Of a stretch of 64,000 nucleotides of DNA, positions 27,093 to 36,342 are shown in pieces. The stretch's first letter is position 1. Each line of letters starts with the position of its first letter. The position numbers and the translations under genes were made by a program. This DNA comes from Oscillatoriophycideae cyanobacterium NC_groundwater_1537_Pr4_S-0.65um_50_18 (GTDB lineage Bacteria > Cyanobacteriota > Cyanobacteriia > Elainellales > Elainellaceae): positions 682,001 to 746,000 of the forward strand of contig JACQYI010000006.1 in the NCBI GenBank assembly GCA_016208305.1, read 5' to 3'. The notes below the pieces were generated by a model. It saw only the letters and a program-made list of their open reading frames with translations, ran no database searches and was not told where the DNA came from.

Positions 27093-28523
27093 CTATATCC
27101 ACCCTCTCGAACTCACCTCATATATGGCTTGACAGCGCGTTCGAGCCTGGAGTTTGGTCAGAAGATTATTGATATGAAATTTAACAGTTCGTTCGCTGAT
27201 GTAAAGCTGAGCCGCAATATCGCGATCGCGCAAGCCCTGTGCCAGCAGCGTCAGGATTTCCTGCTCTCGATCGGACAGGGTTTGGGCTTCTGAGGGCAGT
27301 TCGGCCATGCCCCAAGGTTTGCCCTGATGCGCGGCTTCAACGGCTTCCCGGAGCTGGGTAGGGGTAATGAATAGATTCAGTTGGGCGATCGCACCCTTGG
27401 GAATTGCCTGAGTCGGGTCGGCTACCCAAAGCAGCCGCTTGGCAGAGTCAGCCCATTGAGCCACATCATCTGTGATCAGCGGCACTCTGGGATTGTCTAT
27501 GTTGCATATCTTTAGCCCTGCCAAGTAGGCCAGGTGGGTAAACGCCATTTGCAAAACAGGCGATCGGCACTGAATTTGGACTGCGGCTCCTACTCGACCG
27601 CTGGGGTAGGGTACTTCTAGGACAACTTGAAGCACCGCAGCGTTTCTAGCCTGATCGCTCAGGGTTTGCAGCGTTCCGCCCAGGCAGGCCGCCGCAAAGC
27701 ACAAATCGCCAAAGGAATTGATGGAGCCGCAGGGTTCCTCAGCGCCAAAAGGGTGAGGCGATACCAGATCTGGAAATACCATTGCCTCTAGCACGATTTG
27801 AGTTGCCCCATAACTCAGCCGACAGTAGGTGCAGTTGAGATCTCGCAGCACTTCAGCCGTGCGAATAAGCAGATAAATTAGAGAATCTGTGAGCGATCGC
27901 TCTGTTCCCACAAGGCTAAAGCGCGCCCGACCTAGCACAGTCGCTAGCTGCTCCGACAAAAACGGATTAGCCTCCGGCAGGATCTGCTTTGCTCGCTGGT
28001 GCTGAGTGGCATGATCCAGCACGATCGCCAGCGTGGTGCATAGCCCTTGCAAAACCTCCAGAAATTCTGACGATAGTGGCTGATGGCTAAACACCGCCAG
28101 TACACCAATCACCCGATCGCCCACCGTTAGCGGATAGCCCGCAAAACCCGTAATTTTGTGGACGAGCGCCCACTGCCGATCTTTGACCCAGGCTTCTTCA
28201 GCCAAATGGTTGCTCAAAAATGGAATGCGATTTTGGGCAATTTTGCCTACCTTAAAGGCTCCCATTGGCACGCGAGCAAAAGAGCCATCGGTACGGGTGT
28301 ACATCCCCGATGAGGCCACCAACCGCAAATGGACGCGATCGCTCTCCACCAGCCACACTCGCGCAAAGGCATAGCCAAACGTAGTCACCAACCCGTCGGT
28401 GGCGCACTTGGCGATCGCTTCGGGTTCTAGGCAGCCGCTGAAGCTCTGGACAATTTCGCTGACCCGCTGGAGGTCAACGAGTAAGCGTCCGGCATCTAGA
28501 AATGGAGAGGTGGAATCTGGCAA
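27093..28523 (-). CDS. GAF-domain LuxR-family transcriptional regulator
   Basis: Two-part regulator of 476 residues. The N-terminal about 170 residues form a GAF-type sensor (GLVTTFGYAFARVWLVESD, AGYPLTVGDRVIGVLAVFS), the middle is a less conserved region with eight or so cysteines, and the C-terminal about 65 residues are a LuxR/FixJ helix-turn-helix (LSDREQEILTLLAQGLRDRDIAAQLYISERTVKFHINNLL). There is no receiver domain. No ATG lies near the N-terminus: the frame opens at TTG 28523 beside a G-rich repeat tract, so the start is uncertain. The GAF ligand is unknown. It is followed by a 15-bp tandem repeat directly at the stop. Confidence 0.88.
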   Translation of the reverse strand: MPDSTSPFLDAGRLLVDLQRVSEIVQSFSGCLEPEAIAKCATDGLVTTFGYAFARVWLVESDRVHLRLVASSGMYTRTDGSFARVPMGAFKVGKIAQNRIPFLSNHLAEEAWVKDRQWALVHKITGFAGYPLTVGDRVIGVLAVFSHQPLSSEFLEVLQGLCTTLAIVLDHATQHQRAKQILPEANPFLSEQLATVLGRARFSLVGTERSLTDSLIYLLIRTAEVLRDLNCTYCRLSYGATQIVLEAMVFPDLVSPHPFGAEEPCGSINSFGDLCFAAACLGGTLQTLSDQARNAAVLQVVLEVPYPSGRVGAAVQIQCRSPVLQMAFTHLAYLAGLKICNIDNPRVPLITDDVAQWADSAKRLLWVADPTQAIPKGAIAQLNLFITPTQLREAVEAAHQGKPWGMAELPSEAQTLSDREQEILTLLAQGLRDRDIAAQLYISERTVKFHINNLLTKLQARTRCQAIYEVSSRGWI

Positions 28524-28524
28524 G

Positions 28525-28622
28525 GGTAAGGGTAAGGATGTCGGAGGGGCGGGTAGGTGGGTGGGTAGGTGAGCGGATGAGCGGGTGGGCAGGTGAGCGG
28601 GTGGATGGGTGGGCGGGTGGAG
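28525..28622 (+). repeat. G-rich degenerate tandem repeat upstream of the LuxR-type gene
   Basis: GGGTAAGGGTAAGG followed by many GGGTGGGT/GGTGAGCGGGTGGGC units on the plus strand. At least six G-runs of three or more in less than 80 bases make G-quadruplex formation possible. It lies directly at the proposed start of the minus-strand LuxR-type gene. Confidence 0.75.
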
Positions 28623-28850
28623 AGGCTAGGAGCAAGTAGCAGCTCTTTGAATTTATAGCGAGATTCCATCAAGCTTTGCTGTAATGTCTAGTACGCAATG
28701 CTCAATGCGATCAGATTGGGTTATGCTCGACCCTTGTTTATAACAATCTCAGAGCCTTAGATCCGGCGACGCAAGCCTAAACATTCCCGTACTTTAAAGA
28801 CGCTTTAGAACCTCTTTAGAGAATCCTCAAAACTGCAAAGCTCCAGCGGC

Positions 28851-29759
28851 TCAAAACACGCTCAGCTCTAGCCGTTGCGCTAAGACCTCAACCAAGGCAA
28901 GCCCCGCGATCGGATTGCCGATGGGATCAAGCGCCGGACTGTAGCAGGCAATTGACCCTTGCCCCGGCACAACAGACAACAGCGCGCCGCTGATGCCCGA
29001 TTTCATCGGCAGGCCAATGCGAACTGCGTAGGTGCTAGAAGCTTCGTAAAGCCCACAGGTCAACATAAGCGCGTTAACCGCCCGACGGTGCTGAGAAGCT
29101 ATTGCCGCCGAAGGATGGGCTAAGAGATTGCCCAATCGCGCCAGATCGCTCACCTGTCCGGCAAGGCAGCAGATCTGCTCATAGGTGTCGAGAGCAATTT
29201 CGGCAGCGGCGAGGTGCCCATACTGAACGAGGGTTTCTGCGATCGCCTGGTTAACGCCGCGTCCCTCAGATCGCACTGAGACTAGCGTTCCTTTATCTAT
29301 TTCTAGGTGGCAGCGCGCTTGATGATTGAGCCAGGCGCATAACCCCTGACAGCGATCGTAGCTGGTTGCACCCGGAAGCCGACCTGCCAAGGCGATCGCG
29401 CCACTATTGAGCATAGGATTGCGGGGTCGGCCACTGTCGGCGATGAGCTGCTCTAGCGAGTTAAAGGGCGCATCAGAAGGCTGCATTCCCACCCATCGAA
29501 ACAGGGTGTCTGCGCCAAACTGCTCTAGCAGGTAGAGCACCATGAAGGGTTTGATCACGCTCATCAAAGGAAAGACACAGTGGATATCGCCCCAAAGATC
29601 GGCTTGACCGTTGTGATCGACACAGGTGGCAAACCAGTCTGCCTGCACTGCCTTGAGCCGCGAAATCCGGGTCATCACTTGACCATATTGAGCCTTGTGT
29701 CTTGCTTGCTCTGTCCAAAGCGCTAGCTGCTCGGTCGTCAGTGCGGCCAACCCCCCCAT
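28851..29759 (-). CDS. glsA: Glutaminase
   Basis: Beta-lactamase-like serine glutaminase that hydrolyses L-glutamine to glutamate and ammonia. The catalytic S-x-x-K is S67-V-I-K70 (FPLMSVIKPF). Other family features are SGRPRNPMLNSGAIA, the Tyr-containing stretch TCGLYEASSTYAVRIGLPMKSGISGALL, and the C-terminal NPIAGLALVEVLAQ. 302 residues, the normal length for GlsA. Its ATG lies 5 bases after the stop of the ABC-F gene, so the two are one transcript, with coupling of translation likely. It may supply ammonia or glutamate balance; not known to be regulated by the ABC-F neighbour. Confidence 0.95.
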   Translation of the reverse strand: MGGLAALTTEQLALWTEQARHKAQYGQVMTRISRLKAVQADWFATCVDHNGQADLWGDIHCVFPLMSVIKPFMVLYLLEQFGADTLFRWVGMQPSDAPFNSLEQLIADSGRPRNPMLNSGAIALAGRLPGATSYDRCQGLCAWLNHQARCHLEIDKGTLVSVRSEGRGVNQAIAETLVQYGHLAAAEIALDTYEQICCLAGQVSDLARLGNLLAHPSAAIASQHRRAVNALMLTCGLYEASSTYAVRIGLPMKSGISGALLSVVPGQGSIACYSPALDPIGNPIAGLALVEVLAQRLELSVF

Positions 29760-29764
29760 TGGTT

Positions 29765-31681
29765 TTACTCCTGCATTTCTGAGAGCACCATCCAGCGCTC
29801 GGTCGCTTTGTCGATGGTTTCTTCAAGTTCCGATAAGCGCTCTGAGAGCTGCTGCACTGCGGAAAATCCGCCAGGAGGTTGGTTAAACAGCGTTTTTTGA
29901 ATCTCCTCTTTTTCGGCTTCTAGCTGAGGAATCTGAGTTTCAAGCTGCTCTAGCTCCCGCTTTTCTTTATAGGAAAGCTTGCGATTGGAAGAGGGCTGAG
30001 GCGGAAGCGGGGTTGGGGATGGGGACGGAGTAGGGGGAGCCGTCTTGGGAGACTGTGCAGGCTCAGCGCGATCGTCTGCGGCTTTGTAGTCGAGATACAA
30101 GGAGTAGTTGCCGGGATACTGGCGCAGATTGCCGCCCGGTTCTAGGGCAAAGATAGTTTCTACTGTGCGATCGAGAAAGTAGCGATCATGCGAAACGACA
30201 ATGACGCAGCCGTTGAATTCCTCTAGGTATTCTTCTAGAACCGCAAGGGTTTGTACATCCAGATCGTTGGTAGGTTCGTCCAAAATTAACAGATTGGGGG
30301 CACTCATCAAGACGCGCAGCAAAAACAAGCGCCGTCGTTCGCCACCCGAAAGTTTGTTGATGGGAGCATACTGCTGGTTGCCAGGAAACAGAAACCGCTC
30401 CAGCATCTGAGATGCAGTGATGATAGAACCATCGCTGGTTTTCACCAGCTCGGCAACCTCTTTGAGGTAATCAATGACGCGCTGATCGGGATTGATTTCT
30501 AAATCATCGGAGTGCTGGTCAAAATAGCCGATGTGAATGGTGCTGCCAATCTCGACCTTACCTGAGTCAGGCGGCACCTTACCCGTGATGATGTTCATCA
30601 GCGTCGTTTTTCCGGCTCCGTTGCCGCCGATAATGCCGATGCGATCGTCAGGATTGAATTCATAGCTGAAATCTTTAATCAGGATGCGATCGCCATAGGC
30701 TTTGGTGACATTCACCAGCTCTACCACCTTTTTGCCGATGCGTCGCCCCGCAGTCGTGATCTCGACTTTACCCTGCGTCTGCTTAAACTCTTTGTTTTGC
30801 ATGTCGCCGATGCGATCGATCCGCGCTTTTTGCTTGGTGCTACGCGCTTTAGGGCCACGCTTCAGCCATTCCAGCTCACGCCGCAACACACCCCGATGCT
30901 TGCGCTGAGAATTAGCATCCGATTCTTCTGCTAGAGCTTTTTTCTCTAGATAGTAAGAATAGTTGCCGTCATAGGTGTAGAGGTCGCCGCGATCGATCTC
31001 GACAATGCGGTTGGTGACGCGATCGAGAAAGTAGCGATCGTGGGTAATCAGCAGCAGCGCACCTCGGAAGCGGTTGAGGTATTCTTGCAGCCATTCCACC
31101 GAGAGCGCATCCAAATGGTTGGTTGGCTCATCCATCAGCAGCACTTCTGGATCGGACAAGAGGGCCGTTGCCAGCGCCACACGCTTGCGATAGCCGCCGG
31201 AGAGGTCAATCACTTTGGCATCAAAGTCTTCAATCCCCAGCTTTGACAAAATGATTTTGGCGTTGGTTTCCATTTCCCATGCGCCTGTGGCATCCATCCG
31301 CTCCATAACCGTGGAGAGGCGTGCCATGAGGCGATCGTGATCTCCGGTGCCATGCGCTAGTTTGTCAGAGATCTCTTCATATTCACGCACTAGCGACATC
31401 TGCTCGCCGCTGTTGGCAAAGACCTGTTCCAGCACCGTCAGGTTTTCATCAACATCTGGCTGCTGAGGCAGGTAGACAATGCGTGCGCCGGAGTTAACCC
31501 AAATATCGCCTTCGTCGATGGGTTCTAGGCGGGCAATCATTTTCAGGAAAGTGGACTTGCCAGAGCCGTTGGTGCCAATCAGTCCCACCTTGTCGGTGGC
31601 ATCAAGGCTAAAGCTGGCATCTTTGAGGATTTCTTTAATGCCAAAGTCTTTTTTGACCGATTGCAGTGTGAAAATGCTCAT
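29765..31681 (-). CDS. ABC-F family ATPase (Uup/EttA-like)
   Basis: Soluble duplicated ABC ATPase of the ABC-F class, which works on ribosomes rather than in transport. Two nucleotide-binding domains are seen: Walker A GTNGSGKST and GGNGAGKTT, signatures LSGGYRKR and LSGGERRR, and Walker B LLMDEPTNHLD and LILDEPTNDLD. A linker of about 80 residues joins them. The C-terminal extension has a P/S-rich hinge (TPSPSPTPLPPQPS) and a coiled coil (ELEQLETQIPQLEAEKEEI), as in Uup, so Uup is the closest match. I take ATG 31681 (MSIFTLQSVKKDFG); the frame extends 21 residues upstream without conservation. glsA follows at once. Confidence 0.93.
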   Translation of the reverse strand: MSIFTLQSVKKDFGIKEILKDASFSLDATDKVGLIGTNGSGKSTFLKMIARLEPIDEGDIWVNSGARIVYLPQQPDVDENLTVLEQVFANSGEQMSLVREYEEISDKLAHGTGDHDRLMARLSTVMERMDATGAWEMETNAKIILSKLGIEDFDAKVIDLSGGYRKRVALATALLSDPEVLLMDEPTNHLDALSVEWLQEYLNRFRGALLLITHDRYFLDRVTNRIVEIDRGDLYTYDGNYSYYLEKKALAEESDANSQRKHRGVLRRELEWLKRGPKARSTKQKARIDRIGDMQNKEFKQTQGKVEITTAGRRIGKKVVELVNVTKAYGDRILIKDFSYEFNPDDRIGIIGGNGAGKTTLMNIITGKVPPDSGKVEIGSTIHIGYFDQHSDDLEINPDQRVIDYLKEVAELVKTSDGSIITASQMLERFLFPGNQQYAPINKLSGGERRRLFLLRVLMSAPNLLILDEPTNDLDVQTLAVLEEYLEEFNGCVIVVSHDRYFLDRTVETIFALEPGGNLRQYPGNYSLYLDYKAADDRAEPAQSPKTAPPTPSPSPTPLPPQPSSNRKLSYKEKRELEQLETQIPQLEAEKEEIQKTLFNQPPGGFSAVQQLSERLSELEETIDKATERWMVLSEMQE

Positions 31682-31859
31682 GGGGCGGGGGGTAGAGGAC
31701 GATTCTCCTGCGGAGATGCAGAATGTAGAACAGAGACTGAGCACAAGCCTGCTCGCTCAGCTTACCAAATTCACCCTAGGGAGTGGGGTTGCCCCCTCAA
31801 AACAGATCGCTCGAAAAAGGGCGCGATCGCGGTATTTTGACCCTTCTTTTATATCCTGC

Positions 31860-32114
31860 TTACCCTTTCTGATTGTCTGATTTGAATCTTCCCGCGATGA
31901 ACTCTCGCTTAGCGGCATGTTTGGTGCTGCGTCCTGAGACTCGCTTGCGCCACATGCGAAAGCTAGAGGCTTTCATCTCACGGCGCATGAGAGCGATCGT
32001 CTGTTTTTCGTCTAGACCAAACTGGAGGGTAATGGCCTCAAAGGGAGTGCGATCTTCCCAGGCCATTTCTAGGATGCGATCGAGGGTTTGAGGGTCTAGG
32101 TCGGGCAGTTTCAT
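31860..32114 (-). CDS. DUF2805 (TIGR03643) family protein
   Basis: 84-residue basic protein matching the DUF2805 family by DRILEMAWEDRTPFEAITLQFGL and MRREMKASSFRMWRKRVSGRSTKH. The N-terminal half looks like a helix-turn-helix and the C-terminal tail is Lys/Arg-rich, so nucleic-acid binding is possible but unproven. Full-length, starting ATG 32114 (MKLPDLDPQTLD). No operon partner: the ABC-F gene begins 178 bases downstream. Confidence 0.88.
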   Translation of the reverse strand: MKLPDLDPQTLDRILEMAWEDRTPFEAITLQFGLDEKQTIALMRREMKASSFRMWRKRVSGRSTKHAAKREFIAGRFKSDNQKG

Positions 32115-32232
32115 GGCTGGAGTGTCGCTGATTTGGGATGGGAGGAACTTAGCTTTTACTAATCTAGCTTCTGTAGAAAGCTAGTAATAAGAGTCAGGTA
32201 TGAGGTTGAGTAGACTTTTTGCATGAATCCGA

Positions 32233-32339
32233 ACCTTGGGGGTTTCCCCCAAACCCCCATTGGGGGACGAGCGCTTCCCCCAAACCCCCTCCGATTAGAT
32301 CACTGATGAGAGATGTTAGGTCGCTTTGCATCGGTGGGG
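32233..32339 (+). repeat. Dispersed G/C-tract repeat, copy 2
   Basis: CCTTGGGGG, alternating C and G tracts, GGGGGACGAGCGC and CCCCCTCCG, ending with GTCGCTTTGCATCGGTGGGG. The same module order occurs at 17239-17343. It sits in the 659-base non-coding gap 32115-32773 with the inverted copy 3 about 200 bases away; the two could pair. Confidence 0.88.
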
Positions 32340-32532
32340 CGATCGGGGTTTGGTTTAAATTTTGAGTTCTGTGCCATCTGTGCCAATTTAAACTTGATCT
32401 CAATCCTTCAACTAAGCGGACTTGACTTAAACAGGCTTTACTAACGCAAATCCTTCCAACAAACCCCTTCAAAACTTAAGTGCCTTCAGAACTTGGTAGC
32501 AATGCGCAGCGCCTCCTGAGCCTCACCATCCA

Positions 32533-32602
32533 ACCCTTCGGAGGGGGTTTGGGGGAAGCGCCTCGTCCCCCAACGGGGGTTTGGGGGGAACCCCCAAGGC
32601 TG
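32533..32602 (-). repeat. Dispersed G/C-tract repeat, copy 3 (inverted)
   Basis: Reverse complement reads CAGCCTTGGGGG, then C/G tracts, GGGGGACGAGGCGC and CCCCCTCCGAAGG. CAGCCTTGGGGG and GACGAGGCGC match copy 1 (17236 onward), and the tract order matches copy 2. It lacks the GCTTTGCAT tail. Confidence 0.88.
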
Positions 32603-32773
32603 TTTCATTCAGCAGACACACCCAGCCACAAAGTCGTCACACAAATTTTTATGGTTTTGGTTACAATTTTGCCCGGACAACTTACCATAGCGATTGCCTT
32701 AACTCACTCCCCTGCCAAACCATCGCCCATCTATTGACGCCTCTAACCCTCACGTTGTCTCCCCAAACGCCCC

Positions 32774-33811
32774 ATGATTCAAGTCGAACACCTCAGCAAA
32801 ACCTACGGCTCTACTCCTGCCATCCAAGACGTCACCTTTGAAGTTGAAAAAGGAGAAATCTTAGGATTTTTAGGGCCAAACGGGGCTGGAAAAACGACAA
32901 CCATGCGGATTTTGACAGGATATCTCCCCGCCACCAGCGGCACCGCCAAAATTGCCGGATTCGATGTGCATGAAGACTCGCTAGCCGTAAGAAAGAGAAT
33001 TGGCTACCTGCCCGAAACACCGCCCCTCTACCCTGAAATGACGGTAGAAGGCTTCTTGCATTTTGTCGCGCGGATTAAAGGCGTGTCAGCAGGCGATCGC
33101 CCCGTCCGAGTCAACATGGCGCTCAAGCGCTGCAACCTGCTAGAAAAGCGAAAAGTCTTGATTCGCAAGCTGTCTAAAGGTTTTCGGCAGCGGGTCGGCA
33201 TTGCCCAGGCGATCGTCCATGATCCACCAGCCATTATTTTGGATGAGCCAACAGTGGGACTCGATCCCCGTCAAATTATTGATGTCCGCAACTTAATCAA
33301 AAGTCTGGCAGGCGAACACACTATTATTCTCTCCACCCACATTCTGCCAGAGGTCAGTATGACCTGTAGCCGCGTCGCCATTATCAATCGTGGTCGGGTA
33401 GTCGCTACCAATACACCCGACCAACTGATGGCACAACTCAACAGCGGCTTGGGCTATGAGCTAGAAGTAGAAGGCAATGCCGAAGCGCTGGCTCAGCATT
33501 TACGAAATCTGGCAGGTATTCAGTCTGTTCACGTTTCGCAGGTGCAAAACATTCAAGCAGGTTTACCCAGTGACCTACCTGAAGCGGATTTATCTGGAAG
33601 TCGTCACAAGCTGGCGATCGCCCTCTCCTCAAGCAGCGATGATCTGGGACGGCAGATTGCTGCCACTGTTGTCAGAGGCGGTCTAGGACTCTATGAAATG
33701 AAGCGATCGCGGGTCAGCCTAGAAGATGTCTTCCTCGATCTCACGACCGAAGAAAAGCCCCCCGAAGCGATCGCTGCGATCGAACCTGAATCCGACGCCC
33801 CAGAGGTTTAG
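32774..33811 (+). CDS. ABC transporter ATP-binding protein, GldA-like
   Basis: ATPase of an ABC-2 type exporter. Walker A GPNGAGKTT, signature LSKGFRQR (a SKG variant common in GldA/NatA relatives), Walker B AIILDEPTVGLDP and switch STHIL are intact. It has 345 residues; the last 120 or so form the typical GldA accessory region. First gene of a four-gene operon (ATPase, permease, GldG-like, DUF4340) with 75-, 58- and 4-base gaps. In Flavobacterium, GldA/F/G are required for gliding, but the cyanobacterial homologues have no assigned substrate. ATG 32774. Confidence 0.9.
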   Translation: MIQVEHLSKTYGSTPAIQDVTFEVEKGEILGFLGPNGAGKTTTMRILTGYLPATSGTAKIAGFDVHEDSLAVRKRIGYLPETPPLYPEMTVEGFLHFVARIKGVSAGDRPVRVNMALKRCNLLEKRKVLIRKLSKGFRQRVGIAQAIVHDPPAIILDEPTVGLDPRQIIDVRNLIKSLAGEHTIILSTHILPEVSMTCSRVAIINRGRVVATNTPDQLMAQLNSGLGYELEVEGNAEALAQHLRNLAGIQSVHVSQVQNIQAGLPSDLPEADLSGSRHKLAIALSSSSDDLGRQIAATVVRGGLGLYEMKRSRVSLEDVFLDLTTEEKPPEAIAAIEPESDAPEV

Positions 33812-33886
33812 GTCTTGCCTCTAGCCTAAAATCCCACCTTCAAAATCGCCCCACAATCGCCCCCAGTCATCCGGAGATCTCCCCCA

Positions 33887-34687
33887 ATGGGCACCATCCT
33901 CGCCAATATCATTGCCATCTATCGCCGCGAGCTGCAAAGTTATTTTTTATCACCCGCCTCCTACGTCATTGCCGGAACTTTCTGGCTGCTCAGCGGACTC
34001 TGCCTCTTCTTTATTTTGCTCAGCCCCAGCAGTCTCATCTCTCAGGTAGCGGCACGCGATCAAATGGGCATCACCACGCCTCCGGTGGATGTGGCCTACG
34101 AATTTTTGAACGTGTTTTTGGGAGCGGTAGGCAATATTGCGCTGTTTGTGCTGCCAATGCTGTCGATGGGTCTCTACACCGAGGAACGCAAGCGCGGCAC
34201 CCTAGAGCTGCTGGCAACCTCACCCATCACCAACTGGGCGGTCGCAGTGGGCAAGCTTCTGGGAGTTTTAACCTTCTTTATCACAATGATCTTGCCCTTG
34301 CTCATCTATGAGGCGATCGTCCTGGGAGCCTCCAATCCGCCGATTCAACCCACCACGATGCTGCTGGGACATGGCGGTCTGGTACTGTTGGCAGGAGCTA
34401 TTTTGTCGCTGGGCATGTTCCTGTCTTCTATCACCAGCAGCACTGGGCTAGCCGCGATGCTGACCTATGCCCTCAATTTTTTCCTTTGGGTGGTCGATTA
34501 CATCGCTCAAGGCATTGGTGGCTCTCTAGGCGGTGCCCTGGGTCATCTGGCACTGCTGAAAAATTTCACCAATTTCACCCAAGGCATTTTTGACACCAGC
34601 AGCCTTGTTTTGTTCATCAGCTACGTGGTTTTGGGGTTATTTCTCACCGCTCAATCCATCGAAGCATTTAGATTTCAGCGATCGTAG
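33887..34687 (+). CDS. ABC-2 type permease, GldF-like
   Basis: Integral membrane exporter subunit, 266 residues with six hydrophobic segments. The N-terminal IYRRELQSYFLSPASYVIAGTFWLLSG and the EERKRGTLELLATSPITNW segment between helices 2 and 3 are the ABC-2 permease hallmarks. Works with the ATPase just upstream. The N-terminus MGTILANIIAIYRREL fits an ATG start at 33887. Substrate unknown. Confidence 0.9.
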   Translation: MGTILANIIAIYRRELQSYFLSPASYVIAGTFWLLSGLCLFFILLSPSSLISQVAARDQMGITTPPVDVAYEFLNVFLGAVGNIALFVLPMLSMGLYTEERKRGTLELLATSPITNWAVAVGKLLGVLTFFITMILPLLIYEAIVLGASNPPIQPTTMLLGHGGLVLLAGAILSLGMFLSSITSSTGLAAMLTYALNFFLWVVDYIAQGIGGSLGGALGHLALLKNFTNFTQGIFDTSSLVLFISYVVLGLFLTAQSIEAFRFQRS

Positions 34688-34745
34688 TTTTCTCTCCACA
34701 CCTTAATAGCTTCTGTCATTTACCGCTCCATCCCTGAAACGCCCC

Positions 34746-36338
34746 ATGAAAAAAGTCCAAGCTTTCAACTGGAAACTCCTCAAATATTTCTTCTGGTTAG
34801 GGCCTGTCCTCATCATCATGGGGCTGACCTCTGGCGCGATCGCAGGCTGGGGCGCAGTACCTACGGCCTTGATCGTCACAGGTATGGCTGTCATTGCAGC
34901 GTGGCTCTACTTAGAAAGCTCAGCCCACCCTGGATTCTGGGGCAAGCGATCGACGCAGGTCGGCACCAATGCCCTGTTAGCAACGCTGGCCATGCTGGCG
35001 ATCGTCGGCATGGTGAATGTTCTGGCTGTGCGCTATGCAGGCCGATTTGACCTGACAGAGAACCGCATTTTCACCCTCGCGCCTCAGTCTCAAGAAGTGG
35101 TGCAGAGCCTAAAGCAGCCCGTTAAAGTCTGGGTGTTTTCGGCAACGCCCAATCCGGTCGATCGCGAGCTTTTAGAAAACTATCGCCGCCGCAGCAATCA
35201 ATTTAGCTACGAATTTATCGATCCACAGGCTCAGCCAGGTATCGCCAAAACGTTTAATGTACAGGCGATCGGCGAAGTCTATCTCGAAACGGGCGGTAAT
35301 CGGCAGTTTGTTCAGTCGATCGCCAGCGGTGAAGCCCTCTCTGAACGCAAGCTAACCAACGGTTTGGCGCAGCTCAGCATCACGCAGCAGCAGAAAGTCT
35401 ATTTCCTTCAGGGGCATGGCGAACGCATTCCCGAAGCCACGGGCAAGGGCGGCATGTCTGCGGCCACAGGCAAGCTCAAAGAAGTCAGCTATGTACCCGT
35501 ACCGCTCAACTTGGCTGAGAATCCTAAGATTCCCGACGATGCCTCAGTTGTAGTGGTGGCTGGGGCGCAGCGTCCGCTCTTAGACAACGAGCTAGAGGCA
35601 CTTCGCACCTATGCTCAGGGCAAAGGCGGCCTCATGCTGCTGGTCGATCCACAAACCGATCCCAAGCTCGATACCTTCTTGAGCGACTGGGGCATTCGGG
35701 TGAGCGATCGCCTCGTCATCGACCCGGCAGGGCAAGCGTCAGGTCTAGGCCCTGGCGTCACCATCGTCAACCAATATGGCGACCATCCGATCACGCGCGG
35801 CTTTGGTAACGGCATCTCCTTCTATCCGCTAGCGCTGCCCCTAGAATCTTCCAACATTCCGGGCATAGATGGCGCAACGTTGCTCTACACAAGCGATCGA
35901 ACCACTGCCCAGCAGATCGGCGAAACGGGCGAACTCGAATTTAACGCCGCTACCGATCCCAAAGGCCCCTTCAACATTGGCATGGCGCTAACGCGATCGG
36001 TTGCGTCCCCCACCCCAGCTTCCCCATCTCCTTCCCCCTCGCCAACCCCTAGCCCAGCCCTGACCCAATCTCAATTCCGCCTCGTTGTCATCGGCAACTC
36101 CAGCTTTGCCACGGACGGTCTTTTTGAGCAGCAGCTCAACGGCGATCTCTTCCTCAATGCCACAACCTGGCTCAGCCAGCGGGACGACGAGGTGCTGTCC
36201 ATTCGCCCTAGAGAAGTGACCAACCGCCGCGTGGTTCTCTCACCTGAGCAAGTCATTGTAGTAACCCTCATTTCCATGCTGCTGCTGCCCTTAATTGGTT
36301 ATGGCATGGCAACAGCAGTCTGGTGGAAGCGAAGATAG
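34746..36338 (+). CDS. GldG-like ABC exporter auxiliary membrane protein
   Basis: 530-residue protein of the GldG/ABC_transp_aux class. Three helices lie near the N-terminus (YFFWLGPVLIIMGLTSGAIAG, a second at about 37-55, TNALLATLAMLAIVGMVNVLA), then a large periplasmic domain (DLTENRIFTLAPQSQEVVQSLKQPVKVWVF is the family signature; VYFLQGHGER is also typical) and one C-terminal helix (VIVVTLISMLLLPLIGYGM). A P/S-rich spacer (SPTPASPSPSPSPTPSPA) interrupts the periplasmic part. It is the third gene of the exporter operon; DUF4340 gene follows after 4 bases. Confidence 0.88.
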   Translation: MKKVQAFNWKLLKYFFWLGPVLIIMGLTSGAIAGWGAVPTALIVTGMAVIAAWLYLESSAHPGFWGKRSTQVGTNALLATLAMLAIVGMVNVLAVRYAGRFDLTENRIFTLAPQSQEVVQSLKQPVKVWVFSATPNPVDRELLENYRRRSNQFSYEFIDPQAQPGIAKTFNVQAIGEVYLETGGNRQFVQSIASGEALSERKLTNGLAQLSITQQQKVYFLQGHGERIPEATGKGGMSAATGKLKEVSYVPVPLNLAENPKIPDDASVVVVAGAQRPLLDNELEALRTYAQGKGGLMLLVDPQTDPKLDTFLSDWGIRVSDRLVIDPAGQASGLGPGVTIVNQYGDHPITRGFGNGISFYPLALPLESSNIPGIDGATLLYTSDRTTAQQIGETGELEFNAATDPKGPFNIGMALTRSVASPTPASPSPSPSPTPSPALTQSQFRLVVIGNSSFATDGLFEQQLNGDLFLNATTWLSQRDDEVLSIRPREVTNRRVVLSPEQVIVVTLISMLLLPLIGYGMATAVWWKRR

Positions 36339-36342
36339 ACTC

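Noticed and set aside
28525-28622. Possible CRISPR array in the G-rich repeats
   Set aside because: Units are short and degenerate, with no spacer structure.
32480-32841. Overlapping 85- and 86-residue plus-strand frames upstream of the GldA-like gene
   Set aside because: They run through the G/C-tract repeat and into the true ATPase gene in another frame.
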